This document shows positions 35,113-44,670 of a stretch of 64,000 bases of DNA, piece after piece. The position numbers and the translations under genes were made by a program. The stretch comes from Gillisia limnaea DSM 15749 (GTDB lineage Bacteria; Bacteroidota; Bacteroidia; Flavobacteriales; Flavobacteriaceae), in contig NZ_JH594606.1 of the NCBI RefSeq assembly GCF_000243235.1, positions 1,236,023 through 1,300,022 on the forward strand, written 5' to 3'. Position 1 is the first letter of the stretch. Each line of letters opens with the position of its first letter. The notes below the pieces were generated by a model. That model had not been told where the DNA came from, did not search any database, and saw only the letters and a list, made by a program, of their open reading frames with translations.

Positions 35113-36968
35113 TATCGTATTAGGCTAAAATTTCCACTATACTCTCTAATTGCACCGGAATCCGGATCCTTAAATTCAACAAGGAACCAATAGTCATCTG
35201 CTATCATTGCTTTCCCGTTAAAATTTCCATCCCAACCTCCGGAAGATGGATTAAGCTGTTTCAATAATTTTCCGAAACGGTCAAAAATAAACACTTTTGA
35301 AATGGAATTGCTGGCATCATTTACAACATTCCAGGTATCATTATATCCATCGGAATTTGGAGTGAAAAATCTTGGGTACCCAATAAGCCTGAATTGTTGA
35401 GAGGTGGCATTCCCGCACCCGTTGACTTCCCGTGCCGAAATTGTGTGATTTCCGGGAGCAACATTATTAAAAGCCGGATCCGTTTGCCAGGGTCCATTAT
35501 CAAGCTGATATTCATACGATGTCTCCCCTCCAATTCCACCAATAGCATTTCCGGTAACTCTAAAGTCATTTTCAAAATCATTCCCCTCAATTTGAACCAA
35601 AACCTCCTGAGGAGGCGAAAATAGCTTTAATTCTGTAGAAAATTCCTTTGTACACCCCGTAACCAGATCGGTGATTTTCACCAAAATATTCTGCTCAATG
35701 GGAACCTGAACGATGTTATAAACAGGATTTTCAATTCCATCCCCATCAGGATCATTAAACGGAGTCCATTCATAGCTATAATTTGAACCCAGGTCTTCCC
35801 CAATTGATATTGAACCAGCCAGGTTCCCATTTAGATCAATACATACAGCAGTTATTTCCGCTATTTCAATAGGAATAGGAGTTTCAATTTGAAGCCTGAA
35901 TTTTACAGGAAGGGAACTGCATCCGGATCCTAAATTAGTGATAGTCGCAATGATTTCCTGATCATCTTCACTTTCAAAAGCTGCTGGATCAGAAATTGGT
36001 GAATCATTTTCAAAATTAGCCTGAGAGGCATAAAAGTTTAGTGAAAACTGCTCTGTTGTATTCAAATAATTTTGAAGCAATTCCTCCCTTGCCAAATTCA
36101 GATTAAAAAATGCTACATTCCCACTATTACAAATTTGTAAATCCTTTGGGGTTGTAGCTACTGGTAAATCAAAAAATTCGATCAACACTTCATCCTCCAG
36201 CTCTGTACCTGTATTCCCATTGATGGTTATCACCTTATACAACCCTGTTTCAGTAACGGTATAATTATCTCCGGATTCATTCGGAATTAGTTTGAAAACA
36301 TTTAAAACATCATCAAAAACATACCATTCATAACGAGTGGCGATCACATTTTCAGCAACAAGTTCAACCACATCATTTTTACAAACTTTCTGGTTGTCAC
36401 CTAAAATATTCACGATGGAGCAATCTGTTTCCCCTGCCGAAGGACTGGAAGTATTGGTTTGCTGCAAACTTATGTAACCAGCAGCTTCTGAAAAATTGGT
36501 GATTAAAACCACATAAATCTCTCCTCTTAAGGCATTATTAATGGAAAAAGTTTCAACCGCCGAGGGTAAAAAACTACAACCTATCGTATTTTGAGCTGTT
36601 AAGGAGGTATTTTCACAAAAGGCATCCTCCTCCTGAAAGGGACCCCAAGCGATAAAGTCTACATCCAGGAGAGCTCCCGAGCCATCGGGATTTACAGTTT
36701 GGCGTATTTGGAAATCCAGGTTACCGGGTTCTTCAATTTGCAAATAAAACCAGGCAGGATAAGGTTGGGTTTCAAGGCAGCCATAATTTGGACCGCTTTC
36801 TGCCCTGGCAACATTTCCATTAACCCTGCTTGAGTTTTGAAAAACAAATTCTGTAGTTCCGGCACAAAATGGCTGAATACTTCCGCATCGATCGCCCTGA
36901 GAAAAAGAAATCCCTGTACCCGTTAAAAAACAGGTTATAGCGATATAGAGAAAGTGGAAATTTTTCAT
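35112..36968 (-). CDS. Secreted protein with type B T9SS sorting domain
   Basis: Predicted 618-residue secreted protein. The signal peptide ends near residue 24. An Ig/PKD-like, Cys-containing ectodomain follows, and the last 85 residues form the gliding-motility/CHU_C-type C-terminal domain, with FFTPNSDGYNDTW, VFIFDRFGKLLKQL and GWDGNFNGK. That domain is the known export signal of the type 9 secretion system (type B). The ectodomain function is not recognisable; adhesion is a usual guess for such proteins. It is a single gene with its own promoter region. Confidence 0.92.
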   Translation of the reverse strand: MKNFHFLYIAITCFLTGTGISFSQGDRCGSIQPFCAGTTEFVFQNSSRVNGNVARAESGPNYGCLETQPYPAWFYLQIEEPGNLDFQIRQTVNPDGSGALLDVDFIAWGPFQEEDAFCENTSLTAQNTIGCSFLPSAVETFSINNALRGEIYVVLITNFSEAAGYISLQQTNTSSPSAGETDCSIVNILGDNQKVCKNDVVELVAENVIATRYEWYVFDDVLNVFKLIPNESGDNYTVTETGLYKVITINGNTGTELEDEVLIEFFDLPVATTPKDLQICNSGNVAFFNLNLAREELLQNYLNTTEQFSLNFYASQANFENDSPISDPAAFESEDDQEIIATITNLGSGCSSLPVKFRLQIETPIPIEIAEITAVCIDLNGNLAGSISIGEDLGSNYSYEWTPFNDPDGDGIENPVYNIVQVPIEQNILVKITDLVTGCTKEFSTELKLFSPPQEVLVQIEGNDFENDFRVTGNAIGGIGGETSYEYQLDNGPWQTDPAFNNVAPGNHTISAREVNGCGNATSQQFRLIGYPRFFTPNSDGYNDTWNVVNDASNSISKVFIFDRFGKLLKQLNPSSGGWDGNFNGKAMIADDYWFLVEFKDPDSGAIREYSGNFSLIR

Positions 36969-37031
36969 AAAATATAAAGATGCAAAATAAGGAATTCAAC
37001 GCAACTTCAAGTATCTGGAATTGCGTATTAT

Positions 37032-37063
37032 TTGCTCATAACGGTAATAAATACCTATCTTTG
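37032..37063 (+). promoter_or_regulatory. folE-cysS promoter
   Basis: TTG (37032-37034), 21 bases, TATCTTTG (37056-37063): a canonical Bacteroidota promoter 43 bases before the folE ATG. It supports the ATG at 37107 over the longer open frame, because the upstream start codon would overlap the -33 element. Confidence 0.75.
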
Positions 37064-37106
37064 CAAGCCATTTAAAAAGAATACGACTACAAAACAAAAA
37101 AGTCCT

Positions 37107-37787
37107 ATGAAGATAGATAAAATAGACGAACCCTTAGATGATATTGGCGATGCTTTTATAAGTGCAAACACCAATACCCCAATGAGAAAGGATGCTTTTG
37201 AAAAGAGCGATGCCGAAAAAATTGAACTTATTCATGAGGATGTTAAAAATATCCTTACCACTTTAGGTTTAGACCTAACCGATGACAGCCTAAAAGGCAC
37301 ACCAAATAGGGTTGCTAAAATGTTTGTAAAGGAAATTTTTGGTGGGTTGAACCCAAAGCTAAAACCTAAAGCCTCTACATTTGAAAACAAATACAAATAT
37401 GGAGAAATGCTTGTAGAAAAAAATATTACGCTTTATTCTACCTGCGAGCATCATTTACTACCCATAGTAGGAAAAGCACACGTGGGATATATTTCCAACG
37501 GCACTGTAATTGGCCTTTCTAAGATGAACCGTATCGTTGATTTTTATGCTAAAAGACCTCAGGTTCAGGAACGACTTACTATGCAAATAGTTAAAGAATT
37601 ACAGGAAGCTCTGGGGACAGAGGATGTTGCCTGCGTAATAGATGCCAAACACTTATGCGTGAACAGCAGAGGGATTAGAGATGTTGATAGCAGCACGGTT
37701 ACCAGTGAATATGGCGGTAAATTTAAAGATGCCGAAACAAGAAGGGATTTTCTGGACTATATCAATCTGGAAACCAATTTCAATTAA
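37107..37787 (+). CDS. folE: GTP cyclohydrolase I
   Basis: Predicted 226-residue enzyme that makes dihydroneopterin triphosphate from GTP, the first step of folate (and queuosine precursor) synthesis. The zinc and active-site residues are visible as CEHHLLP and, later, the second cysteine in KHLCVNSRG. The long N-terminal part before the T-fold is normal for the family. The start was moved from a frame start at 37032 to this ATG. cysS follows after 15 bases. Confidence 0.97.
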   Translation: MKIDKIDEPLDDIGDAFISANTNTPMRKDAFEKSDAEKIELIHEDVKNILTTLGLDLTDDSLKGTPNRVAKMFVKEIFGGLNPKLKPKASTFENKYKYGEMLVEKNITLYSTCEHHLLPIVGKAHVGYISNGTVIGLSKMNRIVDFYAKRPQVQERLTMQIVKELQEALGTEDVACVIDAKHLCVNSRGIRDVDSSTVTSEYGGKFKDAETRRDFLDYINLETNFN

Positions 37788-37802
37788 CCATAAGATTATT
37801 TA

Positions 37803-39287
37803 ATGGCGCTTTATAAAGAACAAAGTTTAAAGATCTACAATTCAATGTCGGGTGAAAAAGAACTTTTCACCCCTATTTCTGAAGGGAACGTAGGAATGTA
37901 CGTTTGTGGCCCCACGGTATACAGCAATGTACACCTGGGCAACTGCCGAACCTTCATTTCTTTCGACCTTGCCTTCCGCTATTTAAAGCATTTGGGGTAT
38001 AAAGTACGCTATGTAAGGAATATTACCGATGCCGGGCATCTTGAAAACGATGCCGAAACCGGAGAAGACAGGATTGCAAAAAAAGCAAGACTCGAGCATA
38101 TTGAACCTATGGAAGTGGTGCAACGTTACACTATAGATTTTCATACTATTCTTCAAAAATTCAATAATTTACCACCAAGTATTGAGCCTACAGCAACGGG
38201 GCACATTGTAGAGCAAATTGAAACCATTAAGAAGATCATTGAAAAAGGCCTTGCCTATGAAGTAAATGGATCGGTTTATTTTGATGTTTTCAAATTCAAT
38301 AAGGACCATCATTATGGGAAATTAAGCGGAAGAGCGATAGAAGATATGATCGCTAATACGCGTGAGCTTAATGCACAAAGCGATAAGAAAAATCCACAGG
38401 ATTTTGCTCTTTGGAAAAAAGCAGAACCGCAGCATATTATGAGATGGCCATCTCCATGGAGCGATGGATTTCCAGGCTGGCATTTGGAATGTACCGTAAT
38501 GAGCTCCAAATACCTGGGGGATGAATTTGATATTCACGGCGGAGGAATGGACTTAAAATTCCCTCATCATGAATGCGAGATCGCACAAGGAGAAGCCGCC
38601 ACCGGAAAAAACCCGGTACATTACTGGATGCATGCCAATATGCTTACCCTCAACGGTAAGAAAATGGCAAAAAGCACCGGGAACAATATCCTGCCGGAGG
38701 AGATTTTTACCGGTAAAAATGATAACCTAAGCAAAGCTTTCAGCCCTTCTGTAGCCAGATTTTTCATGTTACAGGCTCAATACAGAAGCATACTCGATTT
38801 TTCCAATGATGCCCTGCTGGCAAGTGAAAAAGGTTTTAACCGATTGATGGATTCTTATCGAAGCATTGATCAACTTCCAGCTTCATCCACGTCTTCCTTT
38901 TCTGTTTCTGAATGGAAACAACGGTGCTATGATGCGATGAATGATGACTTTAACAGTCCTGTATTGATAGCAACACTTTTTGAAGCTGTGAAATTCATTA
39001 ATTCGGTTAAAGAAGGCGAAGGAAAGATTACCCATTCAGATTTAGAATTACTGAAATCTTCCATGCAGTCCTTTATTTTTGAGGTCCTGGGATTATTAGA
39101 TGTTGCCGTTGCCAATGAAAACAGCAGCGCAAAACTATCAGGAACAGTAGAACTGTTGATAAAATTAAGAGCTGAAGCAAGAAATAACAAGGATTTTGCA
39201 ACCAGTGATCAAATTCGGGATCAATTGCTGGAATTAGGAATTCAACTAAAAGATGGAAAAGAAGGAACCACCTTTTCTGTGGATTAG
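37803..39287 (+). CDS. cysS: Cysteine--tRNA ligase
   Basis: Predicted 494-residue class I synthetase. The zinc-binding cysteine and the HIGH-type motif HLGN lie in [13 protein letters not shown] (about 34-46); the KMSKS-type loop is KMAKS near 283. The catalytic [11 protein letters not shown] and [14 protein letters not shown] segments are typical. The gene is in an operon with folE upstream and probably yidD (22 bases downstream). Confidence 0.98.
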   Translation: MALYKEQSLKIYNSMSGEKELFTPISEGNVGMYVCGPTVYSNVHLGNCRTFISFDLAFRYLKHLGYKVRYVRNITDAGHLENDAETGEDRIAKKARLEHIEPMEVVQRYTIDFHTILQKFNNLPPSIEPTATGHIVEQIETIKKIIEKGLAYEVNGSVYFDVFKFNKDHHYGKLSGRAIEDMIANTRELNAQSDKKNPQDFALWKKAEPQHIMRWPSPWSDGFPGWHLECTVMSSKYLGDEFDIHGGGMDLKFPHHECEIAQGEAATGKNPVHYWMHANMLTLNGKKMAKSTGNNILPEEIFTGKNDNLSKAFSPSVARFFMLQAQYRSILDFSNDALLASEKGFNRLMDSYRSIDQLPASSTSSFSVSEWKQRCYDAMNDDFNSPVLIATLFEAVKFINSVKEGEGKITHSDLELLKSSMQSFIFEVLGLLDVAVANENSSAKLSGTVELLIKLRAEARNNKDFATSDQIRDQLLELGIQLKDGKEGTTFSVD

Positions 39288-39309
39288 ATTATAATAAAAA
39301 AAATCAGGT

Positions 39310-39534
39310 ATGTTGAAAAAATGGGCAACCTATCCATTTATACTTTTGGTAAAATTTTATCGAAAGGTAATTTCTCCATTAACTCCTGCAACCTGCCGTT
39401 ATTCTCCTACCTGCTCACAATACAGCCTTACAGCCTTACAAAAACACGGGGTTTTTAAGGGAGGCTGGTTGAGTTTAAAACGTATATTAAGCTGCAATCC
39501 CTGGGGAGGTTCCGGATATGACCCCGTCCCTTAA
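39310..39534 (+). CDS. yidD: Membrane protein insertion efficiency factor YidD
   Basis: Predicted 74-residue protein with the family core [16 protein letters not shown] and [13 protein letters not shown]. It helps YidC/Sec insert membrane proteins. An N-terminal amphipathic helix is seen. It is normally linked to rnpA/yidC but stands in the folE-cysS run here. Confidence 0.95.
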   Translation: MLKKWATYPFILLVKFYRKVISPLTPATCRYSPTCSQYSLTALQKHGVFKGGWLSLKRILSCNPWGGSGYDPVP

Positions 39535-39564
39535 ACACTATCCGCAAAATTCATTTTGTATTTA

Positions 39565-39593
39565 TTGCTAAACGATGCAAATATGTATCTTTA
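39565..39593 (+). promoter_or_regulatory. lgt promoter
   Basis: TTG (39565-39567), 18 bases, TATCTTTA (39586-39593), one base off the consensus, 24 bases before the lgt ATG. Confidence 0.55.
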
Positions 39594-39617
39594 CATCTAT
39601 AATCTAAAAATCACTAC

Positions 39618-40439
39618 ATGCTTTTTAACGCAATTGTCTGGAGTCCGTCAGAAGGATTAGATCTGGGTTTTTTCACATTACATTATTACAGTTTAATGTT
39701 TCTAATTGCCTTCGGACTTGGTTGGTATATCATGAAAAGCATTTATGTCAAGGAAGGGGTTTCTATTGAAAAACTTGATTCGCTTTTCATATACACGGTT
39801 CTTGCAACCCTTATTGGAGCCAGGCTGGGACATGTGATATTTTATGATTGGGATTACTTCCAGCATCATCTGCTGGAAATATTTTTACCTGTTCGTTTTG
39901 AGCCTGAATTTCAATTCACCGGATTTAGAGGTTTAGCAAGCCATGGAGCGGCAATAGGAATTATTATTGCGATGTATTTATACCGCAAGAAGGTATTGGA
40001 TAAGCCGGTACTTTGGATACTGGATCGTGTAGTAATCCCGGTTGCCAGTGGAGCTATATTTATAAGGATTGGAAATTTCATGAATTCCGAGATCATTGGA
40101 AAACCTACTAATAGCGATTACGGAGTAATTTTTGCGAATTTGGGAGAAGATTTTGCCCGCCATCCTGCGCAACTTTATGAATCCTTTTGTTACCTGTTAA
40201 TATTCCTGGCCTTATGGTTTATCTACTGGAAAACAGATAAAAAAGAAAAATTAGGTTATATTTTTGGATTATTTCTAGTATTGCTTTGGGTAGTAAGATT
40301 TTTTATAGAATTCCTGAAAGAACCTCAGGTAGGAGAACGCGCCATGTGGGTACTAAACACCGGACAGTGGCTTAGCATTCCATTTATCCTTGCAGGATTG
40401 TATTTTATGTACCGTCCCACAAAAAGAAGACAGGTTTAA
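39618..40439 (+). CDS. lgt: Prolipoprotein diacylglyceryl transferase
   Basis: Predicted 273-residue inner membrane enzyme with about seven helices. It attaches diacylglycerol to the lipobox cysteine of prolipoproteins, such as the several lipoproteins in this window. Family motifs visible are GARLGHVIFYDW, FRGLASHGA (invariant histidine), RIGNFMNSEIIG and RHPAQLYES. Confidence 0.97.
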   Translation: MLFNAIVWSPSEGLDLGFFTLHYYSLMFLIAFGLGWYIMKSIYVKEGVSIEKLDSLFIYTVLATLIGARLGHVIFYDWDYFQHHLLEIFLPVRFEPEFQFTGFRGLASHGAAIGIIIAMYLYRKKVLDKPVLWILDRVVIPVASGAIFIRIGNFMNSEIIGKPTNSDYGVIFANLGEDFARHPAQLYESFCYLLIFLALWFIYWKTDKKEKLGYIFGLFLVLLWVVRFFIEFLKEPQVGERAMWVLNTGQWLSIPFILAGLYFMYRPTKRRQV

Positions 40440-40457
40440 TCCCTATTGAGGATTTAA

Positions 40458-40474
40458 CCCGACTGACCGTCGGG
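40458..40474. repeat. Hairpin CCCGAC/GTCGGG after lgt
   Basis: Six-base perfect arms with the loop TGACC, GC-rich against the AT-rich surroundings and without a T-run. It is probably a REP-like unit rather than a terminator. Confidence 0.5.
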
Positions 40475-40550
40475 CAGGTTCCCCTTCCATATAGCTATTG
40501 GGATACCTCGAATTTTTAAAAGAATTTCCCCATTAATACCGCATAGGCCC

Positions 40551-40571
40551 GCCCGTACCGTTTGGACGGGC
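40551..40571. repeat. GCCCGTACCG palindrome, third copy
   Basis: GCCCGT (40551-40556) pairs with ACGGGC (40566-40571), extended by CC/GG inside, around GTTT. The first ten bases are identical to the cores of the two inserts in the truncated tRNA-Arg copy 29 kb away. Confidence 0.65.
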
Positions 40572-40638
40572 TTGCCACGAAGTTCTTGATTTTAGAATAA
40601 AAAGTTTTATATTTAATTTATTTTGAATTTAATTGGTC

Positions 40639-40650
40639 GTCAAATTTGAC
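40639..40650. promoter_or_regulatory. Perfect palindrome upstream of the DUF192 gene
   Basis: GTCAAATTTGAC, 12 bases, 17 bases before the ATG. It could be an operator or lie in the 5' leader; no regulator is known. Confidence 0.25.
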
Positions 40651-40667
40651 TCTAAAGACAAGCTGTA

Positions 40668-41156
40668 ATGAAAAAACCATCCAATTTATTACTGGCATTT
40701 ATAATTTCCGGTTTATTGTTTTCCTGTGGAGATGAAACCAAAGAATCCAGTATTGAAGTTCCTGAAATCGAGTTTACAAAAGAAGGGGAATTGTACTTGC
40801 TGAAACAGGCTGACACTATTAAAAAAGTGGATATCGAAATTGCCGATACAGAATACGAACGGCAAACCGGACTGATGTACAGAAAATCAATGGAAGAAGA
40901 TCAGGGAATGCTTTTTATCTATCCAAACGAAGCTCCCCGCAGCTTTTATATGAAAAACACCTACATCCCTCTCGATATTATTTTTTACGACAAAGACAGT
41001 AGCGCAGTAAGTTTTCAGGAGAATGCAAAACCACTAGATGAAACCTCATTGCCATCGGAAAAACCCGCCCAATTCATTCTGGAACTCAATGCAGGCAAAG
41101 TAAAGGAATGGAATATAGAGCTGGGGGACAAAATAGATTTTAAACAACTGGAATAA
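40668..41156 (+). CDS. DUF192 lipoprotein
   Basis: Predicted 162-residue lipoprotein with lipobox LLFSC (cysteine 20). The DUF192 domain spans about 45-160 and shows ERQTGLMYRKSMEEDQGMLF and SFYMKNTYIPLDIIF, both strong family markers. The family function is unknown. No partner gene is evident; it ends before a double terminator. Confidence 0.93.
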   Translation: MKKPSNLLLAFIISGLLFSCGDETKESSIEVPEIEFTKEGELYLLKQADTIKKVDIEIADTEYERQTGLMYRKSMEEDQGMLFIYPNEAPRSFYMKNTYIPLDIIFYDKDSSAVSFQENAKPLDETSLPSEKPAQFILELNAGKVKEWNIELGDKIDFKQLE

Positions 41157-41281
41157 AATTTCATTTTAATCGCAGCCGTAAGTTTAATCCCTCAATGCCC
41201 GCTCGTTCTTGGACCGGATTTAATCGAAATTATATATTTCTTCATTTTACATACCTGTAAACTTGCTCCCAGGTAATTGAT

Positions 41282-41331
41282 AAAAAGGCTAAAGCCCGTT
41301 CTTGTTTCCAGGAACGGCCTTTAGCCTTTTT
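41282..41331 (+). terminator. Long terminator downstream of the DUF192 gene
   Basis: The 22-position stem 41282-41304 with 41309-41331 (one C-C mismatch, one G-U) has a TTTC loop, with AAAAA and TTTTT at its two ends. It lies 126 bases beyond the DUF192 stop. The rest of the 41157-41482 gap holds the second hairpin and no gene. Confidence 0.75.
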
Positions 41332-41425
41332 ATTTAGCATGTCCATTAGTTATTTTAAACAATGTGGTTTGCCTTAAACACAGGAACCGTATTCCTGATC
41401 ATTCCCCTTTTACATAAACACTAAC

Positions 41426-41466
41426 ACATAAGAAAAGGCTGCCTAATGGGCAGCCTTTTCTTATGT
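41426..41466 (-). terminator. Perfect 18-bp terminator of secDF
   Basis: ACATAAGAAAAGGCTGCC (41426-41443) pairs without mismatch with 41449-41466 around TAATG. It lies 16 bases beyond the secDF stop. Confidence 0.8.
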
Positions 41467-41482
41467 TGTATATTATATATTC

Positions 41483-44400
41483 TTATACAGAGGCTTCCTC
41501 TTCGGCCTCTTTCTCTTTCTTTTTATCTTGTATTTTAGCTTTATCTGTAACGCTGTCGAACATAATAGGAGTTGCGACAAACAATGATGAATAGGTACCT
41601 ACAATAATACCAATGATCATCGCGAACATAAACCCACGTAAACTTTCCCCTCCAAAGATGAAAATAGCAAGTAAAACTATTAAAGTGGTTAAGGATGTAT
41701 TCAATGTTCTGCTCAAAGTGCTGTTAAGAGCGCTATCTATTGTTCTGTTTAAAGGCCAGGTGGTATGTTCATTCACAAATTCCCTTATCCTGTCAAATAC
41801 AACCACGGTATCATTCAGCGAGTAACCAATTACCGTTAATATCGCAGCGATAAATGCCTGGTTAATCTCCATGCTGAAAGGCATTAAGTTATAGAACAAT
41901 GAGAAAATACCAAGTACAATAATCACATCATGCATAACGGCTGCTACAGCACCAATACTAAATTGCCATTTTCTAAATCGCAATAAAATATACAGGAAAA
42001 CAACAACCAGGGACCCCAATACCGCCCAAAATGAATCATTTTTAATATCATCGGCAATAGTTGGACCTACTTTCATAGACTTCATAATTCCAATAGAGCG
42101 TTCAGATGCACCTATGGTGAAATCCTCATAGGTAACATTTCCTGGTAAATGGGGTTGCAAAGCCTCATACAGCATTTCCTGAATTTCATTATCTACATCT
42201 TCTCCTTCGTCTTCAACTTTATATTTAGTAGTAATTTTTAGCTGATTGTTACCGCCAAAGGTTTTTGCTTCAGCACTACCAAATACCGCTACAAGATCCT
42301 TTTCAACATCTGTAGAATTAACAGCTTCATCAAAACGAACCGTATACGTTCTTCCTCCTACAAAATCTACTCCCTCATTTAATCCATTTATGAATAAAGA
42401 AACAACACTTATCAAGATTAATACTCCGGAAAAAGCATATGCCAACTTACGTTTAGCAAGGAATTTTATGTCCATATTCTGGAATAAATTCTTGGTAGCA
42501 GAAGTTGAAAAATTTAATGATTTACCATTTTTACCATATCCATCAATAAATAATCTTGTAATAAAAATCGCCGTAAATAAAGAGGTAGCAATACCTATTA
42601 ATAAAGTAGTAGCAAATCCTTTGATTGGACCAGTTCCTAAAATCAATAATATTAAACCTGTTAAACCGGTGGTAATGTTAGCATCCAAAATAGATGATAG
42701 CGCATTGTTGAAACCATCCTTGATCGCATCTCGTTGCGATTTTCCTTTTGCGAGTTCTTCCTTAATCCGTTCAAAGATTAGCACGTTTGCATCTACAGAC
42801 ATACCAATGGTTAAAACAATACCCGCAATTCCAGGCAATGTTAATACGGCTCCAAGTCCGGCTAGAATTCCGAAGATAAAAAGGATGTTTACCGCTAGAG
42901 CAACATCGGCAAACAAACCGGCTTTACCATAGTAAAACACCATCCATATCAACACAAAAATCAAAGCGATAAGGAATGATAAAACACCACTATCTATAGC
43001 TTCCTGCCCAAGAGAAGGACCTACAATTTCACTCTGAATGATATCTGCAGAAGCTGGTAGTTTACCTGCTCTAAGCACGTTTGCTAAATCCTGACCTTCT
43101 GTAATTCCAAAATCTCCTGTAATCTCACTTCTTCCGCCACTAATTGGCCCGGTAGTTACTCCTGGTGCAGAATATACAGTATTATCCAGAACAATGGCGA
43201 TATTGCTTTGTTCTGCATAAGCCTTTCCGGTCATTTCCTCCCAAATCCTGGCTCCTTTCCCATTCATTTGCATAGAAACAGCTACCCTTCCTAATTGATC
43301 ATAGGTTTGAACGGCATCTGTGATCACATCTCCGGTTAATGGAGGTGTATTTTCACGGTTTCCTTGAATAGCATACAGTTCTGCCACATTTTCTTTAGGA
43401 ACTCCCCAGGCAAATTTTGCATATCGCAATTGAGCCGGAAGCAACGAGCGCACTTCAGCTTTGTTTAAATATTCTCCAACCTTTGCGGTATCTTTTGCCT
43501 GAAATGTTGCCAGAATTGCACTCCCCTGAAAACCGGGAGACACCATTAGATCAAGTAAAGGATTGTTTCCTGCAGCTTGTGCTTCTGTCGTATCTTCAGC
43601 ACTAGCAAGCAAAGCTTCAATTTCATCCTCTTCAGTTCCACGTATTGTATCTGTTGCAGTTGTATCGGTTATCTCCGTATCTGTTGCAGTTTCTTCTGTT
43701 AGGGTTTGAGCTAAAACATTATTCGCATTTACTAGGAAATTCCCGAAATCGGTGTTTTTATAAACATACCAGAATTCCAGCTGCGCAGTGCTTTGAAGTA
43801 AGGTTTTAACACGGCTAATATCCTTAGCCCCGGGAAGTTCAACAAGTATTCTTCCCGAATTCCCTAAACGCTGAATATTTGGTTGAGTAACTCCAAATTT
43901 ATCGATACGCTTACGCAATACTTCAAATGCTGAAGTAATGGATTCGTTTACTTTTTCCCTGATGATAGGTTCCACTTCAGAATTTGACATTTCAAAGTTA
44001 ACCTGATCACTTAATGTTTTATTGGCAAATACATCTGGAGAAGCTAATTTAGCCCCTTCAATTCTGTTAAAAGCCGAAAAGAAAAGATCGATGTAATTAT
44101 CCTGACTAGCTTTCATTTCAGCATCTGCCTCTGCAAGTGCCTTATTGAAAGCGGGATTACCGCTGTTATTTGCCAGTCCCTTTAAAATGTCCTTAACAGA
44201 AATTTGAAGAATAACATTAATTCCTCCTTTAAGGTCGAGACCTTTATTCAATTCCTTTTCTTTTGCAGAAGCATAGGTAATTCCTGCAAAAATCTCTTCA
44301 CTCCCAATAGAATCAAGATATCGTTCCTTAACAAGGTCCCTTTGTACCGTATAATCTTCAACATCGGTACCTACCTGCTGTATTGCATACTCGTCTGCCT

Positions 44401-44500
44401 TATCCTCTACATTGCTTGCAATGAAGGTAAATGATAACTGGTATATACACACCAATCCAAATAAAACAGCAAAAATCTTGATCAATCCTTTATTCTGCAT
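41483..44500 (-). CDS. secDF: Fused protein translocase subunit SecDF
   Basis: Predicted 1005-residue fusion of SecD and SecF that uses the proton gradient to help late steps of Sec export. The SecD half has the N-terminal helix, then GLDLKGGINVILQI near 90, an acidic Thr/Glu-rich insertion (about 270-315), and the six-helix block with IAGIVLTIGMSVDANVLIFERIKEE. The SecF half begins about 685, with FVGGRTYTVRF, and ends with the second six-helix block (GYSLNDTVVVFDRIRE). This fusion is usual in Bacteroidota. Confidence 0.97.
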   Translation of the reverse strand: MQNKGLIKIFAVLFGLVCIYQLSFTFIASNVEDKADEYAIQQVGTDVEDYTVQRDLVKERYLDSIGSEEIFAGITYASAKEKELNKGLDLKGGINVILQISVKDILKGLANNSGNPAFNKALAEADAEMKASQDNYIDLFFSAFNRIEGAKLASPDVFANKTLSDQVNFEMSNSEVEPIIREKVNESITSAFEVLRKRIDKFGVTQPNIQRLGNSGRILVELPGAKDISRVKTLLQSTAQLEFWYVYKNTDFGNFLVNANNVLAQTLTEETATDTEITDTTATDTIRGTEEDEIEALLASAEDTTEAQAAGNNPLLDLMVSPGFQGSAILATFQAKDTAKVGEYLNKAEVRSLLPAQLRYAKFAWGVPKENVAELYAIQGNRENTPPLTGDVITDAVQTYDQLGRVAVSMQMNGKGARIWEEMTGKAYAEQSNIAIVLDNTVYSAPGVTTGPISGGRSEITGDFGITEGQDLANVLRAGKLPASADIIQSEIVGPSLGQEAIDSGVLSFLIALIFVLIWMVFYYGKAGLFADVALAVNILFIFGILAGLGAVLTLPGIAGIVLTIGMSVDANVLIFERIKEELAKGKSQRDAIKDGFNNALSSILDANITTGLTGLILLILGTGPIKGFATTLLIGIATSLFTAIFITRLFIDGYGKNGKSLNFSTSATKNLFQNMDIKFLAKRKLAYAFSGVLILISVVSLFINGLNEGVDFVGGRTYTVRFDEAVNSTDVEKDLVAVFGSAEAKTFGGNNQLKITTKYKVEDEGEDVDNEIQEMLYEALQPHLPGNVTYEDFTIGASERSIGIMKSMKVGPTIADDIKNDSFWAVLGSLVVVFLYILLRFRKWQFSIGAVAAVMHDVIIVLGIFSLFYNLMPFSMEINQAFIAAILTVIGYSLNDTVVVFDRIREFVNEHTTWPLNRTIDSALNSTLSRTLNTSLTTLIVLLAIFIFGGESLRGFMFAMIIGIIVGTYSSLFVATPIMFDSVTDKAKIQDKKKEKEAEEEASV

Positions 44501-44536
44501 TCTTCTTTCTTATTTATGGTCAAATTTTAAAACGGA

Positions 44537-44567
44537 CAAATATAGGATTTCATAATTCAAATCCCAA
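44537..44567 (-). promoter_or_regulatory. secDF promoter
   Basis: Minus strand TTG (44567-44565), 20 bases, TATATTTG (44544-44537), 36 bases before the secDF ATG. Confidence 0.7.
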
Positions 44568-44601
44568 TTATTTTTTTTTGAATAATTTAACTTTTAAACA
44601 T

Positions 44602-44629
44602 AAAAAAGACCATTATAAAAATGGCCTTT
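44602..44629 (-). terminator. Terminator after mdh
   Basis: Read on the minus strand AAGGCCAT pairs with ATGGTCTT (one G-U) and is followed by TTTTTATG. It lies 42 bases beyond the mdh stop. Confidence 0.65.
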
Positions 44630-44670
44630 CTTATGTTTCGACTCAGGGCCGAATGTATGTGATTTTGTGC

